Assembly: GCF_001667185.1 (NCBI RefSeq)
Contig: NZ_LZIC01000132.1
Span: 1 to 38,075, forward strand
Length of the DNA: 38,075 nucleotides
Direction: 5' to 3'
From: Mycobacterium sp. 852002-50816_SCH5313054-b
Lineage (GTDB): Bacteria > Actinomycetota > Actinomycetes > Mycobacteriales > Mycobacteriaceae
Below, in pieces: positions 15,496-23,129 of the stretch. Below the pieces are notes generated by a model that saw only the letters and a list, made by a program, of their open reading frames with translations, did not search any database and was not told the origin of the DNA. Position 1 is the stretch's first letter. Each line of letters starts with the position of its first letter. Position numbers and translations under genes: made by a program.

Positions 15496-17538
15496 ATGGA
15501 CTTTTACAACAGCTACAGCCAGGGCTTTGTCAGGGTTGCCGCGTGCACGCACCACACCACGATCGGCGATCCGGCGGCCAACGCCGAGTCCGTCCTGCGG
15601 TTGGCGCGCGAATGCCACGACGACGGCGTCGCCGTGGCGGTGTTCCCGGAGCTGACGCTGTCCGGGTACTCCATCGAGGACATCGTGCTGCAGGACGTGC
15701 TGCTCGACGACGTCGAAGACGCCATCCAGGACGTCGTCGCGGCGTCGGCCGATCTGCTGCCGGTGTTGGTCGTCGGCGCCCCGCTGCGCCACCGGCATCG
15801 CATCTACAACGCCGCGGTGGTGATCCACCGCGGCGCGGTGCTCGGTGTGGCGCCCAAGTCGTACCTGCCCACCTACCGGGAGTTCTACGAGCGCCGCCAA
15901 ATCGCGCCCGGCGACGACGAGCGGGGCGTCATCCGCATCGGCGATGTCGAGACCCCGTTCGGTCCCGACCTGCTGTTCGCCGCGACGGATCTTCCCGACT
16001 TCGTGTTGCACGTCGAAATCTGCGAGGACATGTTCGTGCCGATCCCGCCCAGCGCGGAGGCGGCACTGGCCGGGGCCACGGTGCTGGCGAACCTGTCCGG
16101 CAGCCCGATCACGATCGGCCGCGCCGAGGACCGTTGCCTGCTGGCCCGCTCGGCGTCGTCGCGGTGCCTGGCCGCCTACATCTACGCCGCGGCGGGGGAG
16201 GGCGAGTCCACGACCGACCTGGCCTGGGACGGGCAGACCATGATCTGGGAGAACGGCGTCCTGCTCGCCTCGTCCGAGCGCTTCCCCAAAGGGGAACGTC
16301 GCAGCGTCGCCGACGTCGACACGGACCTGCTTCGCTCGGAACGGCTACGGATGGGGACATTCGACGACAACCGGCGCCACCACCGGACGTCGGCGGAGTC
16401 GTTCCGGCGCATCGAGTTCCGGGTCGACCCGCCCGCCGGCGACATCGGGCTGCGCCGCGAGATCGAGCGCTTCCCGTTCGTGCCGGCCGATGCGCAACGC
16501 CTGGAACAGGATTGCTACGAGGCGTACAACATCCAGGTGTCGGGCCTCGAGCAGCGGCTGCGCGCGCTCGACTACCCGAAGATTGTCATCGGCATTTCCG
16601 GCGGCCTGGACTCGACACACGCGCTGATCGTCGCCGCGCGGGCGATGGATCGCGAGGAGCGGCCGCGCAGCGACATCCTGGCATTCACGCTGCCGGGCTT
16701 CGCGACGGGAGATCGCACCAAGCGCAACGCGGTCGAGTTGTGTCGCGCGCTCGGCGTGACCTTCTCCGAGATCGACATCACCGAGACCGCAATGGTGATG
16801 TTCAAGGAAATCGACCATCCGTTCGGGCGCGGCGAGAAGGTCTACGACGTCACCTTCGAAAACGTCCAAGCGGGGCTGCGCACCGACTACCTGTTCCGGC
16901 TGGCCAACCAGCGGGGCGGCATCGTGCTCGGCACCGGCGACCTCTCCGAGCTGGGGCTGGGCTGGTCGACGTACGGGGTGGGCGACCAGATGTCGCACTA
17001 CAACGTCAATGGAGGTGTGCCCAAGACGCTGATCCAGCACCTGATTCGCTGGGTCATCGCTTCCGGTCAGTTCGAGTCCGACGTTACCGACGTGCTGCAG
17101 TCCGTGCTCGACACCGAGATCTCCCCGGAGCTCGTTCCCAGCGGCGAGGAGGAAGAGTTGCAGAGCAGCGAGGACAAAGTCGGACCCTATGCCCTGCAAG
17201 ACTTCTCGTTGTTCCACGTGCTGCGGTTCGGATTCCGGCCGTCGAAGATCGCGTTTCTGGCCTGGCACGCGTGGGGCGACCCCGAGCAGGGCAACTGGCC
17301 GCCGGGATTTCCCGAGGACAAGCGACCGTCCTACTCGCTCAAGGAGATTCGGCACTGGCTGGCAGTCTTCGTGCAGCGGTTCTACTCGTTCAGTCAGTTC
17401 AAGCGGTCGGCGTTGCCCAACGGCCCCAAGGTGTCGCACGGCGGCGCGTTGTCGCCGCGCGGCGACTGGCGCGCCCCGTCGGACATGTCCGCGCGCATCT
17501 GGCTCGACGAGATCCAGCGCGAAGTCCCCGAGGACTAG
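15496..17538 (+). CDS. nadE: Glutamine-dependent NAD+ synthetase
   Basis: Makes NAD from deamido-NAD, ATP and glutamine, the last step of NAD synthesis. 680 residues, nearly identical in length to the M. tuberculosis enzyme. The N-terminal nitrilase-type glutaminase domain (about 1-320) has the full triad Glu52, Lys121, Cys176 (VEICEDMF). The C-terminal synthetase domain has the PP-loop GISGGLDST near residue 367, preceded by the YNIQVSGLEQRLRAL linker of the ammonia tunnel. The start ATG gives the conserved MxFYxxYxxGFVRVAACTHHTT N-terminus. A perfect TTGACA lies at 15465-15470, but no -10 fits at 17-18 bp, and only GACAAT (15481-15486) is near. The promoter is therefore unclear. The ORF continues in frame into a TetR relic after the stop. 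Confidence 0.98.
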   Translation: MDFYNSYSQGFVRVAACTHHTTIGDPAANAESVLRLARECHDDGVAVAVFPELTLSGYSIEDIVLQDVLLDDVEDAIQDVVAASADLLPVLVVGAPLRHRHRIYNAAVVIHRGAVLGVAPKSYLPTYREFYERRQIAPGDDERGVIRIGDVETPFGPDLLFAATDLPDFVLHVEICEDMFVPIPPSAEAALAGATVLANLSGSPITIGRAEDRCLLARSASSRCLAAYIYAAAGEGESTTDLAWDGQTMIWENGVLLASSERFPKGERRSVADVDTDLLRSERLRMGTFDDNRRHHRTSAESFRRIEFRVDPPAGDIGLRREIERFPFVPADAQRLEQDCYEAYNIQVSGLEQRLRALDYPKIVIGISGGLDSTHALIVAARAMDREERPRSDILAFTLPGFATGDRTKRNAVELCRALGVTFSEIDITETAMVMFKEIDHPFGRGEKVYDVTFENVQAGLRTDYLFRLANQRGGIVLGTGDLSELGLGWSTYGVGDQMSHYNVNGGVPKTLIQHLIRWVIASGQFESDVTDVLQSVLDTEISPELVPSGEEEELQSSEDKVGPYALQDFSLFHVLRFGFRPSKIAFLAWHAWGDPEQGNWPPGFPEDKRPSYSLKEIRHWLAVFVQRFYSFSQFKRSALPNGPKVSHGGALSPRGDWRAPSDMSARIWLDEIQREVPED

Positions 17539-17701
17539 CTCGAGTCTGGTCGGCTGGTCAGATCAGGTGATGCCGCGCGCGATGTGCTGTGGACGTACCA
17601 CGCGCCCGAACTCTACGAGCTTCTGGTGCTCGAACGGGGTTGGTCCGCTGCACGCTACGGCGAGTTCCTCACCCGCCCCCACCGACGCCCCGCTCGCCTA
17701 G
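17539..17701 (+). pseudogene. Relic of a TetR-family regulator C-terminus
   Basis: No start codon or DNA-binding domain exists, yet the frame directly after the nadE stop reads GRLVRSGDAARDVLWTYHAP followed by ELYELLVLERGWSAARYGEF. This is the typical C-terminal helix pair of many actinobacterial TetR regulators (VLWxYxSPELYELLVxxRGWSxxRYG). After FLTRP the frame shifts; reading on in the next frame gives TDAPLA and a stop at 17699-17701, close to the usual TetR ending. So this is the last ~50 codons of a deleted regulator carrying a frameshift. The gene it belonged to is unknown. It may mark the edge of a past deletion. Confidence 0.65.
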
Positions 17702-17704
17702 GCG

Positions 17705-18379
17705 CTAGCGAATGAGCCCGACGCCGGGGACGAATCGACCCACGGTGGCCGCGTAGGCGCGATAGGCGTCGCCGTGCGTCCGCAACAGGTACGGTTCCTC
17801 GACGCGACGGACCTGCAGCTCGATCGTGGCGACGAGCAGGATAAGGCCCGCGAGGGCAACGACGTTCGGCGTCACCAGGACGATGCCGATCCCGAACAGG
17901 AACATCGCGTCGTAAATGGGGTTGCGGATCCGGCCGAACATGCCGGTATGCACCAGCGTGGTGGTCTCCGTCGTGTCAACCCCGATCCGCCAGGAATCAC
18001 CCATCTCGAGTTGCGCGTACACCGTCGCCGCGATACCCGCCGTGGCCAGCACGATGCCGACGGTTTGGATGCAGACCTCGTTGAGCATCCGCAGCGGGCC
18101 AACCACTTTGGCCTCCTGCAGGATTGGGGCGCTCACCGCCACCGCCAGCGCCACCACGAAGCCGACGCCGGCGAGGCGTTCCAGCAGGCCGCCGGCCCTG
18201 ATCCCGCGAAAGCCGGTGGAGCCGGTGCGCCGATACTGCAGCCAGCTGCGCCAGCCGAATCCGAGCACGCCGAAGATCGCGAAAAGCACCAGGGCCATGT
18301 CGGCAGCGGCTGTCGCTGGCATGCGAATTCCCATGACCGCCGTCATCGCCAGCGAGGGTACATCACCGCTCTCGGTCAC
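17705..18379 (-). CDS. Isoprenylcysteine carboxyl methyltransferase-like membrane protein
   Basis: 224 residues with about five membrane helices (for example 26-45, 72-90, 103-122, 154-180). The C-terminal half has the ICMT/PEMT-type signature: MGDSWRIG, HTGMFGRIRNPIYD and EEPYLLRTHGDAYRAY before GRFVPG. This fold binds S-adenosylmethionine at the membrane and methylates small or lipid-linked acceptors. The substrate in actinobacteria is unknown, and prenylated CAAX proteins are not expected. The start GTG overlaps the rbsK stop by 4 bp (GTGA), so the two genes are coupled. The counterpart of Rv2437, also next to rbsK, is consistent. Functional linkage to ribokinase is not understood. Confidence 0.85.
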   Translation of the reverse strand: MTESGDVPSLAMTAVMGIRMPATAAADMALVLFAIFGVLGFGWRSWLQYRRTGSTGFRGIRAGGLLERLAGVGFVVALAVAVSAPILQEAKVVGPLRMLNEVCIQTVGIVLATAGIAATVYAQLEMGDSWRIGVDTTETTTLVHTGMFGRIRNPIYDAMFLFGIGIVLVTPNVVALAGLILLVATIELQVRRVEEPYLLRTHGDAYRAYAATVGRFVPGVGLIR

Positions 18380-19269
18380 CGAAAGGCTTCCCGCAGAGCC
18401 GCGTCGATCGCGTCGGCGCGCGGTGCGCAGTCACCGGCGCCGGGCACCAGGGTGGCCAGCGCGCCCGCGGCGCAGGCGCGGCGCAGCGCGGTCAGCCGTT
18501 CGGCCCGGGTGGCTGGATCTGCGCTCCGGTCGCGCGGCCAGCCGGCGGCCAGCACGCCCGCGAACACGTCGCCGGCGCCGGCGGTGTCCACGGCCTTGAC
18601 CGCCGGCGCTTGCACGGCGAATTCACCGTCGGCACCGCTGTAGCGGGCGCCGCGCGCACCGAGGGTGACCACCAAATGGGTTGGCCGCCACGGCCATCGT
18701 TCGGCTTCGGCTTCGTTGGCGACCACCACGTCCGCGGCGGCCGCCAGTTCCGCCAGGCCGGTGTCCAACCGGCCGGCGGGCGAGGCGTTGACGATGACGA
18801 CCGCCTCCGCCGAGCGCGCTTCGTGCGCTGCCGCCACCGCCGTCGGGACCGGAATTTCCAACTGGGTCAACAGCACATCGCAGTCGGCGATCACCTCGCG
18901 CGCGCCGGCGCCGGCCAGCGTCAGGTGCCCGTTCGCGCCCGGCGCCACCACGATGGTGTTTTCGGCGTCGGCATCGACCATGATGACCGCCGTACCGCTT
19001 GGCCCCGGCACGGTGACCATTCCGTCGAGCCCAACGCCGTTGGCCCGCAGGTGGGCTTGCAGGCGTGCGGCGGCCGCGTCGTCGCCGAGGGCGCCGACGA
19101 ACTGCGCGCGCGCTCCGGCGCGCGCCGCGGCCACGGCCTGGTTGCCGCCCTTGCCGCCGGGCGCCGAGGTCAGCGAGGACGCCAGCACGGTCTCGCCCGG
19201 GCGGGGAAGGGCATCGACGTCGAAGGTCAGGTCCATGTTCACGCTGCCGACGACGCAGACCCGTGCCAT
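18376..19269 (-). CDS. rbsK: Ribokinase (PfkB family sugar kinase)
   Basis: Phosphorylates ribose, or a related sugar, at the expense of ATP; 297 residues. The N-terminal VVGSVNMDL and the first PfkB signature GGKGGNQA (38-45) are typical of ribokinase. The second signature DTAGAGDVFAG ends in the catalytic base Asp234. The start ATG 19269 has no ribosome binding site but a -10 TAACGT 7 nt upstream, so the mRNA is likely leaderless. It is divergent from the receptor cyclase gene and coupled to the downstream methyltransferase gene. No ribose transporter is nearby, so the sugar source is probably internal (nucleoside turnover). Confidence 0.93.
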   Translation of the reverse strand: MARVCVVGSVNMDLTFDVDALPRPGETVLASSLTSAPGGKGGNQAVAAARAGARAQFVGALGDDAAAARLQAHLRANGVGLDGMVTVPGPSGTAVIMVDADAENTIVVAPGANGHLTLAGAGAREVIADCDVLLTQLEIPVPTAVAAAHEARSAEAVVIVNASPAGRLDTGLAELAAAADVVVANEAEAERWPWRPTHLVVTLGARGARYSGADGEFAVQAPAVKAVDTAGAGDVFAGVLAAGWPRDRSADPATRAERLTALRRACAAGALATLVPGAGDCAPRADAIDAALREAFR

Positions 19270-19425
19270 GGCGCCGACGTTAGTCGGGTCGAATGGGGCC
19301 TAGACAATGGCCATCCTCGGCATATTGACGCTGATCCTTTTTCGGCAATCCCCAATATCGTGATGTCCGCGCGTTAGTCTGCAGCGTGATCGGTGCTGCA
19401 TCCCGTCACAGGGAGGGAAAGGCCA
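19270..19425. promoter_or_regulatory. Divergent rbsK / cyclase promoter region
   Basis: On the minus strand TAACGT (plus-strand 19277-19282) ends 7 nt before the rbsK ATG. On the plus strand TAGTCT (19375-19380) fits a -10, placing a transcript start near the GTG at 19386. That GTG opens a 26-codon frame (19386-19466) that overlaps the cyclase start in another frame. A strong Shine-Dalgarno GGGAGGGAAAGG (19411-19422) precedes the TTG chosen for the cyclase. TTGACG at 19325-19330 has no matching -10 at the usual spacing. Confidence 0.5.
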
Positions 19426-21669
19426 TTGACATCAACCCAGCTCAAGGGCGCCGAAGCGGCCGCTAAAGCGGGCGGGGCAAATACGTCTGACAACGCCTCG
19501 GAAACCACCCCGGAATCCGACCCGGCCGAAAAGCCGCGCAAAGGTACGCGCCGGCCGCTGGTGTGGCACCGCTTTCGTTTCGGCATCCAGTCCAAGATCC
19601 TGGTGGCGATGCTGCTGTCGGGCATTCTCGGCGTGAGCGTGATCGGTCTCATCGGGGCCATCTCCGGGCGCAACGCCTTGCGGCAGGTCGAATCCGAGCG
19701 GTTGATCGAGCTGCGCGAGTCGCAGAAGAGACAGATTCAGGCGTTGTTCAGGGAGGTGACGAACTCCCTGATCGTCTACAGCGGCGGATTCAGCGTCAAC
19801 GAGGCCACCGCAGCGCTGACGGCGGGCCTGAACCAACTGGGCAACGCGACGATCAGCCCCGCTCAAGAACAGGAGCTGGTCAACTACTACAACACCCAGA
19901 TGATCGCGCCGATCAAAAAGGCGACCGGCGACGTCATCGACCTGAACGCGGTGCTGCCGAGTTCCCCGGCGCAGAAATACCTGCAGGCGTACTACACCGC
20001 GCCGCCGCGGCCGACCGCCGACTCGCTGCCCGTCGCGGACGCCGGCGACGGCAGCGCATGGTCGGCGGCCAATGCCCGCTTCGATTTCTACATGCGCGAA
20101 ATCGTCACCCGCTTCGATTACCGCGACGCGCTGCTGCTGGACCTGCAGGGCAACGTCGTCTACTCCGTCAGGAAGGGGCCCGACCTCGGGACCAACATCC
20201 TCAACGGCCCCTACCGGGAATCGAATTTGAAGGACGCCTACCAGAAGGCGCTGCGCTCCAACGACGTAGATTTCGTCTGGATCACCGACTTCCAGCCCTA
20301 TCAGCCGGCGCTCGACGCGCCCACCGCCTGGGTGGTCTCGCCGGTCGGCATGAACGGCAAGATGGACGGTGCCATGGCCTTGCCGGTGCCGATCGCCAAG
20401 ATCAACAACATCATGACCGCCAACAAACACTGGGAAGCCGCGGGCATGGGCACGGCGACCGAGACGTATCTGGCGGGCCCCGACGACCTGATGCGCTCGG
20501 ATTCCCGGCTGTTTCTGCAAGACCCGCAGGAGTATCGGCGCGAGGCCATCGCCGCGGGCACCCCGCCCGACGTCGTGGAAAGGGCGCTCCGGTTGGGTGG
20601 CACCACGCTGGTGCAGCCGGTTGCGACCGCGGGTCTCAAGGCCGCCCAGCGCGGCGAGAGCGGCACCATGAGCGCCACCGATTACACGGGCAACAAGGAG
20701 TTGGAAGCCTATGCGCCATTGGACATCCCCAACTCCAACCTGCACTGGTCGATCCTGGCGACACGCGACGACTCGGACGCGTTTGCGCGGCTGGGCAGGT
20801 TCAGCAAGACGCTGGTGATCGCGGTCACCGCGCTGGTGTTCGTCATCTGCGTGGCCTCGATGCTCATCGCCCAGGCGGCCATGCGCCCGGTCCGGCGCCT
20901 CGAGGAGGGTGCGCGGAAGATCAGCTCCGGCGACTACGACATCGACATCCCGGTGCTGGCGCGCGACGAAATAGGCGATCTCACAGCGGCTTTCAACGAG
21001 ATGAGCCGCAACCTGGCGATTAAGGAGGAGCTGCTCAACGAGCAGCGCAACGAGAACAATCGCCTCCTGCTGGCGCTGATGCCTGAGTCGCTCGTGCAGC
21101 GGTACCGCGAGGGCGAAGCGACCATCGCGCAGAAGCACCAGGACGTCGCGATCATCTTCGCCGACATCGCCGGGCTGGACGAGCTTTCCAACGATCTCAC
21201 GGGTGGCGAGCTGGTGGCCATCGTCGACGATCTTTTCCGGCAGTTCGATTCGGCGGCAGAAACCCTTGGCGTCGAACGCATCCGGACGTTCCACAACGGT
21301 TACCTCGCGACCTGCGGGGTGATCACGCCGCGCTTGGACAGCATTCACCGGACCGTCGACTTCGCCATCGAGATGCGCCGCATCATCGATCGATTCAACA
21401 GTCAGACGGGTCACGATCTGGGCCTGCGGGTCGGCATCAACACCGGCAACGTCATCAGCGGCCTGGTGGGCCGGTCGAGTCTGGTTTACGACATGTGGGG
21501 TGCCGCGGTGAGCCTGGCCTACCAGATGCACAGGGGCGCACCGCAACCCGGCATCTATGTCAGCGCCCCGGTGTACGAGGCGATGCGCGACGTGCGGCAG
21601 TTCACGCCCGCCGGCACGATCTCGGTCGGTGGGACGGAGCAGGCGATGTATCGGCTGTCGGAGCGATGA
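19426..21669 (+). CDS. Receptor-type class III cyclase, catalytically degenerate
   Basis: Membrane protein of 747 residues. TTG 19426 is chosen because GGGAGGGAAAGG lies just upstream; an in-frame GTG at 19393 would add 11 residues. Layout: cytoplasmic N-terminus with a basic stretch, membrane helix ~58-81, a large extracellular sensor (~82-460, dCache-like by size and position), membrane helix ~462-484, HAMP ~485-540, signalling helix, and cyclase domain ~570-745. In the cyclase the first metal Asp580 (IIFADI) and the purine-contacting Asp689 remain. However, the substrate Lys is Arg620, the second metal Asp is Asn624 (RTFHNGYLA), the transition-state Asn is Ser696 and the Arg is Gln700 (VSLAYQM). 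Normal cyclase activity is therefore unlikely. It is the counterpart of Rv2435c and overlaps the channel gene by 4 bp. Confidence 0.88.
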   Translation: MTSTQLKGAEAAAKAGGANTSDNASETTPESDPAEKPRKGTRRPLVWHRFRFGIQSKILVAMLLSGILGVSVIGLIGAISGRNALRQVESERLIELRESQKRQIQALFREVTNSLIVYSGGFSVNEATAALTAGLNQLGNATISPAQEQELVNYYNTQMIAPIKKATGDVIDLNAVLPSSPAQKYLQAYYTAPPRPTADSLPVADAGDGSAWSAANARFDFYMREIVTRFDYRDALLLDLQGNVVYSVRKGPDLGTNILNGPYRESNLKDAYQKALRSNDVDFVWITDFQPYQPALDAPTAWVVSPVGMNGKMDGAMALPVPIAKINNIMTANKHWEAAGMGTATETYLAGPDDLMRSDSRLFLQDPQEYRREAIAAGTPPDVVERALRLGGTTLVQPVATAGLKAAQRGESGTMSATDYTGNKELEAYAPLDIPNSNLHWSILATRDDSDAFARLGRFSKTLVIAVTALVFVICVASMLIAQAAMRPVRRLEEGARKISSGDYDIDIPVLARDEIGDLTAAFNEMSRNLAIKEELLNEQRNENNRLLLALMPESLVQRYREGEATIAQKHQDVAIIFADIAGLDELSNDLTGGELVAIVDDLFRQFDSAAETLGVERIRTFHNGYLATCGVITPRLDSIHRTVDFAIEMRRIIDRFNSQTGHDLGLRVGINTGNVISGLVGRSSLVYDMWGAAVSLAYQMHRGAPQPGIYVSAPVYEAMRDVRQFTPAGTISVGGTEQAMYRLSER

Positions 21670-23072
21670 TGCATCTGTGGAACTCCTCGTGGTTCTACTG
21701 GGCGATCGGCATCGCGATCGGGTTCCCGGTCGGGCTGATCTTCCTCACGGAGTTGCACCACGCCCTTGTCCGCCGGAATAGCCGCCTGGCGCGGCAGGTG
21801 GGCCTGCTGCGCAACTACCTGCTGCCGCTCGTCGCGCTGCTGCTGTTGCTGGTCAAGGCCTCGCAGGTGCCGGCCGGGGACGTCCCCGTCCGGCTGCTCA
21901 CCACGGTGTTCGGCTTTCTGGTGCTGGTGCTCATGCTGTCCGGGCTCAACGCCACGGTGTTCGAAGGCGCGCCCGAAGAGAGCTGGCGCGCCCGCATGCC
22001 CGCCATCTTCTTGGACGTCGCGCGTTTCGCGCTGATCGGTGTGGGCCTGGTCGTGATCCTTTCCTACATCTGGGGCGTACGGGTCGGCGGCTTGTTCACC
22101 GCGCTGGGCGTCACCTCGGTGGTCATCGGCCTGATGCTGCAGAACTCCGTCGGGCAGATCGTGTCGGGCCTGTTCATGCTGTTCGAGCAGCCGTTCCGGA
22201 TCAACGACTGGCTGGACACCGGGACGGCGCGGGGCCGTGTCATCGAGGTGAACTGGCGGGCGGTGCACATCGACACCGGCAGCGGGATGCGGGTCACCCC
22301 GAACTCGGTGCTGGCCACGACGGCGTTCACCAACCTCAGTCGTCCCGCCGGCACCCACAAATTGGCGATCTCGACGACGTTTGCGGCCGCCGACGCGCCC
22401 GACCGGGTTTGCGCCATGCTCTCGCGCGTCGCGCTGGGCCTGCCCCAGCTCAAGCCCGACAGCGTGCCCCGCTCGGTACCCGCCGGCGGCGGTGAATACC
22501 GCACCTCCTTCGGGTTGAGCTCACCTGCGGACGATGGCGCCGCGAAGTCGACCTTCCTGCGCTGGGTCTGGTACGCCGCCCGGCGGGAGGGCCTGCACCT
22601 GGACAACTGCGACGACGATTACTCGACTCCCGAACGGGTGGAGAAGGCGCTGCGGTCCGTCGTGGCGCCGGCCCTGCGGCTGAACGCCGACGAACAGCGA
22701 TCGCTGCATTCCTCCGCGGAGCTGGTCCGGTACGGCGCCGACGAAACGGTGGAGTACGCCGGCCAGGTGCCCACGGGGATGACGTTCCTGGTCGCCGGGC
22801 GCGTGCAACTGGCCGCGATGGCCGACGACGGCTCGATCGTGCCGATCAGCACGCTGGTCGAGGGTTCGTTCCTGGGCCTGACCGCGCTGACCCGGCAGCC
22901 GAACATGGCGAGCGCGTACGCGCTCGAGGAAGTGACCGCGCTGGAGATCGACCGGGAGCACATCGAGCACCTGGTGATGCGTGAACCGTTGCTACTACAG
23001 AACTTCGGCCACATCCTGGAAGAGCGGCAAAGCAAGGTGCGCCAAGCGCGCCACGGCCAGCGGGTGGGGTAA
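21666..23072 (+). CDS. MscS-type channel with C-terminal cyclic-nucleotide-binding-like domain
   Basis: 468 residues from ATG 21666, overlapping the cyclase stop by 4 bp. Helices lie at about 8-28, 42-60, 72-94 and 112-134. The pore helix and beta domain of MscS follow: GGLFTALGVTSVVIGLMLQN, then VGQIVSGLFMLFEQPFRIND and VIEVNWRAV. The C-terminal part (~338-455) is a cyclic-nucleotide-binding fold, an arrangement called bCNG. In the phosphate-binding cassette the usual Glu is Leu405 (SFLGLTAL instead of FFGELAL) and the key Arg is Asn413 (QPNMAS instead of PRAAT), so cAMP binding in the normal way is doubtful. It is the counterpart of Rv2434c. It is likely an ion or osmolyte channel in the inner membrane, controlled by its neighbour. 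Confidence 0.88.
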   Translation: MMHLWNSSWFYWAIGIAIGFPVGLIFLTELHHALVRRNSRLARQVGLLRNYLLPLVALLLLLVKASQVPAGDVPVRLLTTVFGFLVLVLMLSGLNATVFEGAPEESWRARMPAIFLDVARFALIGVGLVVILSYIWGVRVGGLFTALGVTSVVIGLMLQNSVGQIVSGLFMLFEQPFRINDWLDTGTARGRVIEVNWRAVHIDTGSGMRVTPNSVLATTAFTNLSRPAGTHKLAISTTFAAADAPDRVCAMLSRVALGLPQLKPDSVPRSVPAGGGEYRTSFGLSSPADDGAAKSTFLRWVWYAARREGLHLDNCDDDYSTPERVEKALRSVVAPALRLNADEQRSLHSSAELVRYGADETVEYAGQVPTGMTFLVAGRVQLAAMADDGSIVPISTLVEGSFLGLTALTRQPNMASAYALEEVTALEIDREHIEHLVMREPLLLQNFGHILEERQSKVRQARHGQRVG

Positions 23073-23093
23073 GCGTCAGTCGGCTGGGGCAGC

Positions 23094-23129
23094 CTGACCT
23101 GGTCGGCGAAGGCCCGATACCCTGGTTCA
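23094..23129 (+). promoter_or_regulatory. Promoter for a leaderless proA transcript
   Basis: -35 CTGACC (23094-23099), 18-bp spacer, -10 TACCCT (23118-23123), then 6 nt to the ATG at 23130. No Shine-Dalgarno lies before the start. This is the clearest leaderless-type promoter in the window with both boxes visible. Confidence 0.65.

Noticed and set aside
19432..21546. Long minus-strand open frame opposite the cyclase gene
   Set aside because: No domain features and no start signals; the plus-strand cyclase has HAMP and cyclase blocks.
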